Part shown: positions 8,819-17,922 of the stretch, in pieces
Layout: each line of letters starts with the position of its first letter
How positions within the stretch are numbered: the first letter of the stretch is position 1
NCBI GenBank assembly: GCA_024227235.1
Contig: JAAEKY010000910.1
Span: 1 to 49,068 of the forward strand
Source of the DNA: Desulfobacteraceae bacterium
GTDB lineage: Bacteria > Desulfobacterota > Desulfobacteria > Desulfobacterales > Desulfobacteraceae
Reading direction: 5' to 3'
DNA length: 49,068 nt
Program-made: the position numbers and the translations under genes
Notes under the pieces: model-generated
Told to the model about the DNA's origin: nothing
Seen by the model: the letters and a program-made list of their open reading frames with translations, nothing else
The model's database searches: none

Positions 8819-11800
8819 ATGGGAAAAATTGTCCAAAGATTATCAGCAATAATTTTAATATCAGCGATAAGCGTTCTTGCTGCAAGCCAGCTTTTTGCGG
8901 CAGACAGGATGTTTTTTGGCGGTCTGAACTCTCAAAACCTGAATACAGGCAACATGGACGTTGTGGTTGTCTGGGGGGAGCTTGAAGGAAAAATCCCTTC
9001 TGATGTTTCACAGTTTAAGATTTATAGAAAAGCTGGAGCAGGTTCCTATACTCTTATTAAAAAAATTGGAAATGCACTCTTAACACCTTCTCAAATCCGT
9101 ACACTGTTTGAAGAGCCCGGTGAAGAAAAACAGAAAGCTGAGATTATTACAATGCTTTCAGGAATTTTTCCAGACACCGATATCAACAATTATTACACGT
9201 ATCTTCATAATGTCATGGACCAGGGACATCCTGAATACAATCCCTTGCAAAAACAATTTCTGGCAAGATACAGCCGTAATGCAGCACGGGCACAGGGAAG
9301 GGCATTTATTGACAGAGATATTGCACCAGGTTCTTATACATATATGATTACAGGCGTTTTGCCAGGTGATGCTGAAACCAATCCTCTGGGACGATTTGAA
9401 ATTAATACTGCCAGCGAAACTATTCTGCCGGAACCTGAAGATTTTGAACAGGTCAGGGTCGGTTTTTGCTCTGATATTCGAAAAAATGTTGACCATGCCA
9501 GGATTCATCTTAACTGGAAAATACCTGTAACTCCGGAGCTTATGTCCATAAGATCATTAATATATGGATATGATATTTATCGTGCCACTTCAGATCTTGG
9601 GACCTTAAATCTGCACACTTCAATTCCATCAGGTCTGGAAAAAATCAATGAACTTACCATCATTGCTTCAGGCAACGCCCCTTCTGAAGGCTTAGAGGCA
9701 TTTCTATCCAAAGATGACAACAATGCGCTTACAGGCGGGCCAGGCTTTGAACCTGGAGATGCTTATTACTATTACCTTGTTGCAAGGGATCTTGCAGGCA
9801 GCTATTCACAGACAGCCGGCCCGCTTAAAGCGGTTGTACCGGATACAAGAGCGCCTGTTGTGCCATGGAATGTCCACGGTCAGAGAGAATATACAGGAAC
9901 TATGCCCCCCTATACGCCAAGATTGACTCTTTTATGGGATCAGGTTAACAATATTAATTATCTTAAACAATACAGCACAGGAAAACAGATCTGTGACAGC
10001 TCTCCTGATAAAGTATGCCATGTTCAGTCTCCAAACAGCTGTGAGTCTATTAATCCTTTGTGCGTGGATCTTGATGTTGTTAAATATCTTGTCTATCGTT
10101 TTGATTCATTCAAAGATGCAAGCCACTGGGGCTCAGACTCTGATGGAGATCGCTGGCCGGATGAACTTGAAGATAAAAATGAAGACGGTAATATTGATCC
10201 CGGAGAGACAGATCCGTGTGATCCTCTGAGTCATCCCGGCGGAACACCACCCAATCTGATCACAACAATTTTACAAAGCGATGCTTCCCATATCCGTACG
10301 CTGGCATCGGGAAAAAAAATAATGGTTTACCAGGACCCTGTTCCAGCACCGGACAACAAGGTATACTGGTACAGAATCAGTACGGTAGATCCTTCCGGTA
10401 ATGCAAGTCCTCTTTCCCCTCCTGCAAGGGCTTCTTTGTGGGACAGATCACAGCCTGATCTTAACGGAAAAATCAAAAGGCAGGTTTGTGATTATGTTGC
10501 AAAACATTTCAAAGAGGGAGAAGAGCATTGTGAAAGACCCTGTGATGGTGAAATGGATATCCTGACCATAATTGATGAAACAGGACTTGCCGACCATTTT
10601 AAACTCTATGAAGTGTGTAAAGATGCAAGCGGCAGACTCTATAATAAACTGATATACAGTGGTTCTATTAAACAAAGAAGATGTCTTACCCGGGGCGATG
10701 AAATTGATATAGAAATGTGTAGAACTCAATGCGACAAGGATGCGCAGGTTGGATTCATGGTACAATTTTTTGGCAGAAATGGTCTTGCTGTTGAAAGTAA
10801 TATTTTTGAACTCACACAGGGGTTATGTTACCCCGCAGGATGTGTGGTTTTATTTGAAGAGTGCAGGGATATTTTCATTCCTTTGGGCGATCCGGGCTAT
10901 ATGCCACCCCTTGTTCCGGGTGACCCCATTGATATCTGTGTAACGCTTGAACCAGGAGAGTGCGCAAAAATCTATCAGAAAATACAAGGCAAATACAGCC
11001 CTGTTAAAAATTTTTGTAACAATACGAATACAACAATGGAAATATGTGATCCAATTGATTTTGAAGCAATTGTTTCCATGGATATCTGCCTTGGACTCAG
11101 AATATTTTCGAAAAATCATGTGGGTTCAGGTATGGGTTATTTTCAGTGCATCCCGCTCATGGCAGGAGTTCCCCAACCTCCGCTTCTTGAAAGTGTAGAA
11201 AAAAGCGGTACTGAATCTAGTCCCACTTTTGAACTTAAATGGTCCGCCCAGAGTGAAGGGATTGCAGCTTTTATTATCCAGCGCAAAGGTCAGACATCTA
11301 CATTTTATGAAACTGTGTGGGATATTGATCCTGATCCTTCCACAGGGCAGTATGTCTATAAAATGCCTATTTCTCCAGCTCAGATAGAAGATGAGTGGTG
11401 TTTTAAAGTCAAAGCTGTGGATTCAACCTTTCAGATGAGCAACTGGTCATCATCACTTTGTGCTGTCTGGGGAGAGATTGCAGGTGTTATATCCCTTAAA
11501 TGGCCACATGTATCAGAACCCTCTGAAGGTGATCCAATAACAGCCTTTTATATGATTAATGAACAGGTGGGCGCCATTGTTCTTTCTGAAGATCTTAGCG
11601 ATACTCTGGAGGCTTTAGGACGCGACAGTGAGTGCTACTATGGTCTTACCAACTGTATCCAGGGAGAAGATCAGCAGAAAAATTGTTTAAAGGCCTTAAT
11701 GGTCTGCAATTGCAATCTTTGCGGAAGTATTGATGCCTGGAATGATTATGATCAATTTGTGGTCTACCGCCAGGAAGAAAATAAAAACTATATTCAGGTA

Positions 11801-12097
11801 AGCCCCCTTGTTGAAAAAATTCATTGTGAAGTAGTGGATTACCCAATAAATGATGACTGCAAGTGGTACAGTGCCATTGCTGATCCACTGGTATATCTTT
11901 TAAGACTACAACCTGGATCGATAGGGGGTGTTACCGGATCGGTAAAAGCTGAACTTGAAAATTCAGAACGTCTAGTCTTTATCGACTGGTACCCCCATAA
12001 AGCAAAATCAAAGGTCAGATATCATTTGATGAAAATCAGCAAGACAAATTCAGAGCCTGAAAAGGTTTTTACAAGTGACTGGATTGAAATGAACTAA
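8819..12097 (+). CDS. Giant secreted protein (1092 aa) with fibronectin-III-like modules
   Basis: It starts at 8819 behind AGGAGCTGGAG, 68 bases after the previous giant gene, so it is probably co-transcribed. A signal peptide covers about residues 1-27 (cleavage near LFA-AD). Several fibronectin-III-like modules can be read from repeated patterns such as 'FKIYRKAG', 'LNWKIPVTP...YDIYRAT', 'YYYYLVARDLAGSYS', 'YWYRISTVDPSGNAS' and 'FIIQRKGQ...DEWCFKVKAVDS'. Around residue 440 there is an acidic insert, DSDGDRWPDELEDKNEDGN, of thrombospondin-3/calcium-loop type. The protein is cysteine-rich for a secreted bacterial protein, which suggests disulfides. No catalytic domain was recognised. It probably binds or assembles with its two neighbours; this is inferred from context only. 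Confidence 0.78.
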   Translation: MGKIVQRLSAIILISAISVLAASQLFAADRMFFGGLNSQNLNTGNMDVVVVWGELEGKIPSDVSQFKIYRKAGAGSYTLIKKIGNALLTPSQIRTLFEEPGEEKQKAEIITMLSGIFPDTDINNYYTYLHNVMDQGHPEYNPLQKQFLARYSRNAARAQGRAFIDRDIAPGSYTYMITGVLPGDAETNPLGRFEINTASETILPEPEDFEQVRVGFCSDIRKNVDHARIHLNWKIPVTPELMSIRSLIYGYDIYRATSDLGTLNLHTSIPSGLEKINELTIIASGNAPSEGLEAFLSKDDNNALTGGPGFEPGDAYYYYLVARDLAGSYSQTAGPLKAVVPDTRAPVVPWNVHGQREYTGTMPPYTPRLTLLWDQVNNINYLKQYSTGKQICDSSPDKVCHVQSPNSCESINPLCVDLDVVKYLVYRFDSFKDASHWGSDSDGDRWPDELEDKNEDGNIDPGETDPCDPLSHPGGTPPNLITTILQSDASHIRTLASGKKIMVYQDPVPAPDNKVYWYRISTVDPSGNASPLSPPARASLWDRSQPDLNGKIKRQVCDYVAKHFKEGEEHCERPCDGEMDILTIIDETGLADHFKLYEVCKDASGRLYNKLIYSGSIKQRRCLTRGDEIDIEMCRTQCDKDAQVGFMVQFFGRNGLAVESNIFELTQGLCYPAGCVVLFEECRDIFIPLGDPGYMPPLVPGDPIDICVTLEPGECAKIYQKIQGKYSPVKNFCNNTNTTMEICDPIDFEAIVSMDICLGLRIFSKNHVGSGMGYFQCIPLMAGVPQPPLLESVEKSGTESSPTFELKWSAQSEGIAAFIIQRKGQTSTFYETVWDIDPDPSTGQYVYKMPISPAQIEDEWCFKVKAVDSTFQMSNWSSSLCAVWGEIAGVISLKWPHVSEPSEGDPITAFYMINEQVGAIVLSEDLSDTLEALGRDSECYYGLTNCIQGEDQQKNCLKALMVCNCNLCGSIDAWNDYDQFVVYRQEENKNYIQVSPLVEKIHCEVVDYPINDDCKWYSAIADPLVYLLRLQPGSIGGVTGSVKAELENSERLVFIDWYPHKAKSKVRYHLMKISKTNSEPEKVFTSDWIEMN

Positions 12098-12147
12098 TTT
12101 AAATTAAACATAAATATAAATAATTTCACTCTATATCAGGAGACAAC

Positions 12148-15100
12148 ATGAAATTAAAGATATGGCATAAATGGTTGATAATCATTGGAACTGTTTTTCT
12201 GGTAATGGTCCAGGCAGAGGCATTTGATCCTGTAACCAATGAGAATCTGATACTCTTTGATACAGATGGACAGGTAACAGGCACCTATCATCTTGATGAT
12301 TTTACTGTGGACATTGGTATGTCAGGTTCAGATTATAAGGTTACATCAGAAGAGTATACCGGTGGACCTTTGTCAACGCCTGTTAGTCATACAACCATAG
12401 TTCCTTCTTCCGGAAGCGTTGCAGCGGCACCCAATATTCTTGGTCAGACAATACCAAGCCCCCCGGCAGGCTTACCCGGGGTTTCCCTGTTCAGTTTTGA
12501 TGATGCTGTTTTTGCCTCTACCACATCAACTAAACCAGGCATCAGTTTTTCACCATCGGCCGGCACCTATTCCCGGACAATAAGTATTTCAATGACAGCG
12601 ACAAGCCCAGTATCAAGCCCTCCTGATGTAATTGTACAATATCAGATAGATGGCAGCGCTTGGAAAAATGCATCAAACCATGTTGAACTCTATATTTATA
12701 AAACAACGACGATAACAATGCGTGCAAAACAGGGCTCACAATACAGTGACCCAAAAAATGCTGAATTTATTATTGAACGGCCCGGTCATGAAAATCCTGA
12801 AATGGTGGATTCAGATAATGACGGCATTCCAGACTCCTGGGAAGTTGCAAACAGTGAAAAATATGGATTCGATCCCCTGCAAAGTGACAGCAGTAAAGAT
12901 ACAGATGGTGATGGAATATCTGATTTTGATGAAATATTACGCGGTTTTAACCCAAATGATCCCTGCGAACCCAAAATCTGTCTTGCAGATATAACACCTT
13001 TATTGTCAGGGTCAGATCCGCCTACGGAAGACGACCTTGCCCTTCTATCAACCATCGGCTCCCTTCATACTGGCTTTGATACAGACGGTGATGGCTGGAG
13101 CGACTGGGATGAGATTAATTTAAGGGATACTGCTTTTAATGATGCCGGTGATACACCCTCGGCAAGAAGATTTAATGAGGTGGAACGTAAACTTTCAGGC
13201 AGTTTTTATGATGCTGTGCCTGCCACTGTTGGTGATCTTAATTACCAGATAACTTCATTTGGATCAACACTCCTTGCCCAGGGAATTTCCCTTGCTGACG
13301 GCACTTATACAGGCGTAAGAATTCCTGTTGGTGACCCATGCCTGATCCGTGGTGCAGGCCTTACAGATTCTTCAGATCCTTTAGAAAACTTAGTTATTAA
13401 ACGATATGTCACTGTTACAAAAGACCTTTTGCCTCAGGATATGCCTGGCTCCTGGAATTCTGCAATGCAGTGGCAATCAATGTATATAGATTTTCTTGCA
13501 GCAAATCTTGTTGAAGTGGTGACAAATTTTGATGTCACTCCTTTGGATTACTACCCGCTTGCTCTTCTTGAACGAGAGCTTGAAATAGTTGGCGGCCTTA
13601 AAGATGTGGATGGTTATCCTGTTTATCTTTTCTTAGGTTCAAACACCCATATCCCCGCATTAACTTCTTTGGTTGACCTTGAAGGAATTTTAACATCAAA
13701 AGGTCAAACAATGAATGAACATATTCAAGACATTGTGCTTTTGCTTGAAGCACTGGAATTATGCCCGACTCCCCCGGCATTTTTATCAACTGCTGACACA
13801 CTCTATGCAAACTGGGCACCTGAAGATACACTAAAAATTGAACAGAAAATTTCAGATCTTTTCCAGGAACCTGAAGGCAAATACCTTGCAGGTCTTATAC
13901 TTGATTTTACCTTTGCAGAACTTGATGCAAAGCTGGAGACCATGTGTGATATCCTCAATTTTGCAGAAGATCTTGACGCTGATGGTATTAATAATGGCGA
14001 TGAAACACCCTCTGTGGAAAATCCAGATGGAAATTCCAATCCTTTTTCTGAGGACACGGATGACGACGGAATAAATGATTTTGCCGACAACTGTCCAAAA
14101 TACAGTAATCCGGGGCAGCAGGATTTTGATAATGACGGCATAGGCGATGTGTGTGATCCTGACAGTGACAATGACGGCCTTGATGACGGCACAGAATCAG
14201 CCTTTGGATCAAATCCTCTTAACCCTGATACAGATGGTGACGGGATCTCAGATCTTGATGAGTGGCTTGCCTATTCAGACCCAGGCATTGCAGTTCTTTT
14301 TACCATGCTTGAATCTCCTACAAAAATGAGTTTTCAAACCATTGGCGGTACCATACCCCTTGGCGTAACTCATCTGACTATTGAAGTTAATGGCACTCTC
14401 CAGGGCCCTGTGAATTTTAATGCTTTATCTACAACATGGACATGCCCTGTAATTGGCCTTAAACAGGGTGAAAATGATGTCTATGCTACCGCCTACAATG
14501 CCACGGAAAACAGCTGGGGTTACGCCCCGGCAAGTATTGAACGTATACCACCTGATATTTTGTATGTTCCAGGTGAATATGCCACAATCCAGGCAGCAAT
14601 AGACGCATCTGCCAATGGTGATATTGTACTTGTCAACCCTGGCACCTATATCGAAAACATAGATTTTACAGGCAAATTAATTAAAGTCATGAAACAGCCA
14701 GGAATGGGTGATGCCATTATAGATGGTCAGACAGGAGGCAGTGTTGTAACCTTTAACAATGAAGAGACACAATTTTCTATGCTTACAGGCTTTATCATCA
14801 CCAATGGTGCTGCTGAAAATGGCGCAGGCATTTATTGTGGCAATACCACGAGCCCTGTAATCGCCAATAATACAATTCACCGCAATACTGCATTATTCAA
14901 CGGTGGCGGAATTTATATAGCCCACAGCGCTCAACCTCATATTATAAATAATACAATAGATGTCAATACAGCAGCACAGGGCGGTGGTATTTATTGTGAA
15001 TTAAATTCAACGCCTGTTATTGAAAACAATATAATTACAAATAGTTCTCTTAACTCATTTGAGATTTTTTCAGCGCCTGGCGCAAATCCTCAGAATGATT

Positions 15101-15558
15101 TTAATGATTTATGGAATAGTAATGCACAATTTATTTCGGGAGCAGGCCAGGGTGGTTTCAGCATCAATTCACCGCCTGAATTCACAGGCGTTGATTACAG
15201 GCTTGTTGAAACATCCCCATGTATTGATATTGGCAATGAAGGCGCTATACATCTGCCTGATATTGACCAGGACGGCAAACCAAGAATCCTTGACGGCAAT
15301 GGTGATGACACTTACAGGGTAGATATGGGGGCATACGAGTTTGGTGATCTGTGTGAAGGTGATATCTCAGGAGATGGTGACGCAGATAGTGACGGAGATG
15401 TGGATGGTGCAGATATTGCAGACTTTGCCTTGGAGTTTGGCAGAATCGACTGCTCTGAAGTAACCCCATGTGCTGCTGACTTTAATAATGACGGCAAAGT
15501 AGATGAAGCCGACCTTGGAATTTTTGGCAGCGATTTCGGAAGGGTGATCTGCCCCTAA
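12148..15558 (+). CDS. Giant secreted protein (1136 aa): chitobiase-C-like, TSP3, beta-helix and dockerin-like modules
   Basis: It starts at 12148 behind TCAGGAGA, 50 bases after the second giant gene. A signal peptide spans about residues 1-26 (VQAEA-FD). About 127-210 resembles a chitobiase/hexosaminidase C-terminal module ('PGISFSPSAGTYSRTISISM'). Several thrombospondin-3-type calcium repeats follow near 215-275, 310-335 and 610-710 (DSDNDGIPDSWE, DFDNDGIGDVCD, DTDGDGISDLDE). About 805-1010 is a right-handed parallel beta-helix ('ATIQAAIDASANGDIVLVNP', then GGGIYI.../GGGIYC... coils). The C-terminus (about 1069-1136) holds two dockerin-like EF-hand loops (DADSDGDVDGAD and DFNNDGKVDEAD), both followed by a 'FG' turn. 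A strong terminator follows. It is likely a calcium-stabilised extracellular protein. The beta-helix could bind polysaccharide, but no lyase residues can be assigned by eye. Confidence 0.82.
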   Translation: MKLKIWHKWLIIIGTVFLVMVQAEAFDPVTNENLILFDTDGQVTGTYHLDDFTVDIGMSGSDYKVTSEEYTGGPLSTPVSHTTIVPSSGSVAAAPNILGQTIPSPPAGLPGVSLFSFDDAVFASTTSTKPGISFSPSAGTYSRTISISMTATSPVSSPPDVIVQYQIDGSAWKNASNHVELYIYKTTTITMRAKQGSQYSDPKNAEFIIERPGHENPEMVDSDNDGIPDSWEVANSEKYGFDPLQSDSSKDTDGDGISDFDEILRGFNPNDPCEPKICLADITPLLSGSDPPTEDDLALLSTIGSLHTGFDTDGDGWSDWDEINLRDTAFNDAGDTPSARRFNEVERKLSGSFYDAVPATVGDLNYQITSFGSTLLAQGISLADGTYTGVRIPVGDPCLIRGAGLTDSSDPLENLVIKRYVTVTKDLLPQDMPGSWNSAMQWQSMYIDFLAANLVEVVTNFDVTPLDYYPLALLERELEIVGGLKDVDGYPVYLFLGSNTHIPALTSLVDLEGILTSKGQTMNEHIQDIVLLLEALELCPTPPAFLSTADTLYANWAPEDTLKIEQKISDLFQEPEGKYLAGLILDFTFAELDAKLETMCDILNFAEDLDADGINNGDETPSVENPDGNSNPFSEDTDDDGINDFADNCPKYSNPGQQDFDNDGIGDVCDPDSDNDGLDDGTESAFGSNPLNPDTDGDGISDLDEWLAYSDPGIAVLFTMLESPTKMSFQTIGGTIPLGVTHLTIEVNGTLQGPVNFNALSTTWTCPVIGLKQGENDVYATAYNATENSWGYAPASIERIPPDILYVPGEYATIQAAIDASANGDIVLVNPGTYIENIDFTGKLIKVMKQPGMGDAIIDGQTGGSVVTFNNEETQFSMLTGFIITNGAAENGAGIYCGNTTSPVIANNTIHRNTALFNGGGIYIAHSAQPHIINNTIDVNTAAQGGGIYCELNSTPVIENNIITNSSLNSFEIFSAPGANPQNDFNDLWNSNAQFISGAGQGGFSINSPPEFTGVDYRLVETSPCIDIGNEGAIHLPDIDQDGKPRILDGNGDDTYRVDMGAYEFGDLCEGDISGDGDADSDGDVDGADIADFALEFGRIDCSEVTPCAADFNNDGKVDEADLGIFGSDFGRVICP

Positions 15559-15611
15559 ATTAATAATAACTATTTCCATCAATTAATACCCAGATTAAGG
15601 GTTTAAAATTA

Positions 15612-15647
15612 CAGCCGGGTTGCTAAAAGCAGCCTGGCTGTTTCTTT
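15612..15647 (+). terminator. Rho-independent terminator of the giant-protein operon
   Basis: Arms 15612-15624 and 15628-15640 pair over 13 positions (with G-T wobbles) around a 3-base AAA loop, followed by TTTCTTT. It lies 54 bases after the third giant gene. Confidence 0.85.
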
Positions 15648-15888
15648 ATGAGTTCATAAACAATGATGATAAGTTGAGGCCGGAAATAGTAACTTCTCAA
15701 TAAGGTAATCCCAGAATGAAAATCTTAACTTCCTTAATGCTTGTAAATGTATCTTGACAAGCCTTCCCTGAAACACTTTGCGATAAGACTCTGGCCCAGC
15801 TGAGCGATCCTGATCCACTGACTTCACAAAGGCCAGGTATAAAACTAAAAACAATGATCAATACAGATTGATCGGATTTATTTTTTAA
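15648..15888. other. Non-coding gap with a second terminator-like hairpin
   Basis: No gene is supported here. A perfect 7-bp hairpin (arms 15856-15862 and 15867-15873, loop ACAG) is followed within 10 bases by six T. It stands alone after the operon terminator, so it could end a small RNA made from this gap. A 66-codon minus-strand open frame at 15654-15854 has no ribosome site and no recognisable family; it may be a relic. Confidence 0.4.
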
Positions 15889-16048
15889 TTGACATATCCG
15901 CTTTGAAAAGATAGGACAAATATAATTTCAGACAGAAGTCTGAAGAATTAAATAATTTACAATAGACGATTTAAACCACGAAGGTTGGATTATCGATAAA
16001 TGAATTTCGATCCCTTTTGTGGTTTTTTATTTTTATAGGAAGTACAAA
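15889..16048 (+). promoter_or_regulatory. Leader of the nickel-uptake operon with terminator-like hairpin
   Basis: TTGACA lies at 15889-15894 and TATAAT at 15921-15926; their spacing (26) is too wide for one promoter, so the start site is uncertain. A perfect 5-bp palindromic hairpin (CAGAC...GTCTG) sits at 15929-15942. A longer imperfect hairpin spans 15973-16025 (AAACCAC pairs with GTGGTTT, plus inner pairs) and runs into a T-rich tract up to 16036, just before the AGGA site of nikK. This is the layout of a transcription attenuator. A nickel/cobalt riboswitch or protein-controlled attenuation are both possible; I could not match a known aptamer. Confidence 0.45.
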
Positions 16049-16840
16049 ATGAAATATTTAAAGTATACTGGTTTAGTGTTTGTCATGGCCCTTTTTTCTG
16101 TAAATTTGGTATCCGCACATTTTGGAATGCTTATTCCGTCAGACAATATGGTGATGCAGGAGGACTCAAGGAAAATAGATATTACACTTTCTTTTTCACA
16201 TCCCTTTGAAATGATAGGAATGCCACTTGAAAATCCACAGACTTTTTATGTAGTAAAAGACGGTAAAACCCAAATGTTGAATGAAAGCCTCCAAGAAATT
16301 AAAGTGATGGCGCAAAAAGCCTGGAAAACAGATTATACCATAAAAAGACCGGGAGTATAACCCTTTGTTATGGAGCCAAAACCCTATTGGGAAGCTGCTG
16401 AAGATTGTTTTATTATCCATTATACAAAAACGGTTGTGGCAGCCTTTGGCGATGATGAAGGATGGGACAAGGAACTGGGTTTAAAAACAGAAATTATTCC
16501 TTTATCTAAGCCATTTGGCCTTTATGCAGGAAATGTGTTTCAAGGCATTATAAAATTGAATGGTAAAGCAGTTCCATATGCCCAAATTGAAGTTGAGTAT
16601 TATGAAGTTGAGTATTATAATGAAAACCAAAAAGCGAAGGCACCATCTGATTATATGATAGTCCAGACAATAAAAGCCGATCAAAATGGTGTGTTTACTT
16701 ATTCAGCACCGGTTGCAGGGTGGTGGGGATTTGCTGCACTGAATATTTCAGATAATAAAATGATGCATAAAAATGATGAAAAGGATATAGAGTTAGGGGC
16801 AGTTTTGTGGGTAAAATTTGAGAAGTGGCAGGAAAACTAA
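16049..16840 (+). pseudogene. nikK: nikK-like (DUF4198) nickel-transport periplasmic subunit, split by an in-frame TAA
   Basis: Two open stretches, 16049-16360 and 16361-16840, lie in the same frame with only a TAA at 16358-16360 between them; together they make about 260 codons, the expected NikK length. The first part has a signal peptide cleaved before HFGMLIPSD, giving the mature N-terminal histidine region typical of DUF4198. The second part continues the domain from PFVMEPKPYWEA to the end. NikK is an accessory exported subunit of ECF-type nickel importers, and the downstream nikM, nikL, nikQ and nikO genes fit exactly. The start at 16049 follows ATAGGA. The ATG at 16370 could restart translation but lacks the signal peptide. 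TAA is not a recoding codon for selenocysteine or pyrrolysine, so this is a nonsense mutation, a sequencing error, or inefficient readthrough. Confidence 0.8.
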
Positions 16841-16841
16841 G

Positions 16842-17447
16842 ATGCATATTTCAGAAGGGGTACTATCAGGGCCAGTATTGGCTGCGGGCGCAGCAATAGC
16901 TGTTGCAGGGACCGGCATTGGACTAAAAAAAATAGACTATGATCATATTGTTCATGTGGCTATTTTGGCGTCTGCTTTTTTTGTTGCATCGTTGATCCAT
17001 GTCCCTATCGGCCCGGCAAGCTCTCATCTTATTTTAAATGGTATTGTGGGATTGCTGCTTGGATTTGCAGCATTTCCAGCAATCCTGACCGCATTGCTGT
17101 TACAGTCGATCTTATTTCAATATGGTGGTCTGACCGCTTTGGGTGCTAATGCAGTAATCATGGCAGCTCCAGCGGTTTTAGGGCACTATCTTTTTTTGCC
17201 GCTGTTGGGAAAATCTTCTAAATTTACCTTTGTCGGTGGATTTTTAGCCGGGTTTTTTTCCATATTGGTTTCATCGTTGTTATTGGGAGCTGCCTTATGG
17301 TTCACAGACCAGAATTTTTTTAAAACTAGTCTTTTAATAATAACATGGAATATTCCGATAATGATCATTGAAGGAATTGTAACCGGTTTTTGTGTGGCGT
17401 TCCTTTTAAAGGTATATCCAGAAATAATTCCTGTGAATAAAAAATGA
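16842..17447 (+). CDS. nikM: NikM/CbiM family S component of ECF nickel/cobalt importer
   Basis: A 201-residue, very hydrophobic protein with about six membrane segments. The start at 16842 is fixed by the hallmark N-terminus MHISEGVLSG, in which the free N-terminus and His2 bind the metal in CbiM/NikM proteins. The conserved 'GPASSHLILNGIVGLLLG' loop with its metal-binding histidine is present. The gene begins 1 base after nikK ends and overlaps nikL by 4 bases. Nickel is favoured over cobalt because NikK- and NikL-type genes flank it and no cobalamin biosynthesis genes are nearby. Confidence 0.9.
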   Translation: MHISEGVLSGPVLAAGAAIAVAGTGIGLKKIDYDHIVHVAILASAFFVASLIHVPIGPASSHLILNGIVGLLLGFAAFPAILTALLLQSILFQYGGLTALGANAVIMAAPAVLGHYLFLPLLGKSSKFTFVGGFLAGFFSILVSSLLLGAALWFTDQNFFKTSLLIITWNIPIMIIEGIVTGFCVAFLLKVYPEIIPVNKK

Positions 17448-17920
17448 AATTTAAAACATCACTCCTTTTGGCGCTTATATTCGTGAGTATTCAGGCAAGT
17501 TTTGCATTTGCTCATAAAGTTATCATCTTTGCCTGGGTAGAAGAGGGTATGATCCATTCGCAAAGCAGTTTCGGTTCAAAAAGAAAAGCCAGATCATGTG
17601 CCATCATAGTTTCTGATGAAAAAAATAATATTATCCATGAAGGAAAAACAAATGATCAAGGAGAATATTCTTTTAAGATTCCTGAAAATATTGAGTCTGA
17701 CCTTGTTTTAACTCTTGATGCAGGAACAGGTCACAAAGGTCAGTGGAAAATCTCTAAAAAAGAGATGGCAAGCGATCCTTCTATTAATGATATCCAGGCA
17801 GCACAAAATAAAAAGGAAGAATTGGAGCAACAGCCGTCTATTTTTAAAATCATGGGGGGGATTGGCATTATTATTTTGTTAGCCTCTGCTTTAAAATTAT
17901 TTAAAAGGAACGATTCTTAG
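17444..17920 (+). CDS. nikL: NikL-type accessory subunit of the nickel importer
   Basis: 158 residues. A signal peptide (about 1-23) precedes a mature start AHKVIIFAWVEEG with an early histidine. A small carboxypeptidase-regulatory-like beta domain follows ('GKTNDQGEYSFKIP', about 60-105), then a charged linker and a single C-terminal membrane helix (about 133-150) with basic residues inside. This arrangement, between NikM and NikQ, is that of NikL, which replaces NikN/CbiN in NikKMLQO-type importers. Start and stop overlap neighbours by a few bases, implying translational coupling. Confidence 0.82.
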   Translation: MKFKTSLLLALIFVSIQASFAFAHKVIIFAWVEEGMIHSQSSFGSKRKARSCAIIVSDEKNNIIHEGKTNDQGEYSFKIPENIESDLVLTLDAGTGHKGQWKISKKEMASDPSINDIQAAQNKKEELEQQPSIFKIMGGIGIIILLASALKLFKRNDS

Positions 17921-17922
17921 GA

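Noticed and set aside
15654..15854. 66-codon minus-strand open frame
   Set aside because: No ribosome site, no recognisable family and a position between terminators; could be a relic but is not supportable as a gene.
16370..16840. Treating the second half of nikK as an independent gene
   Set aside because: It has no signal peptide or good ribosome site and continues the DUF4198 domain in the same frame as the first half.
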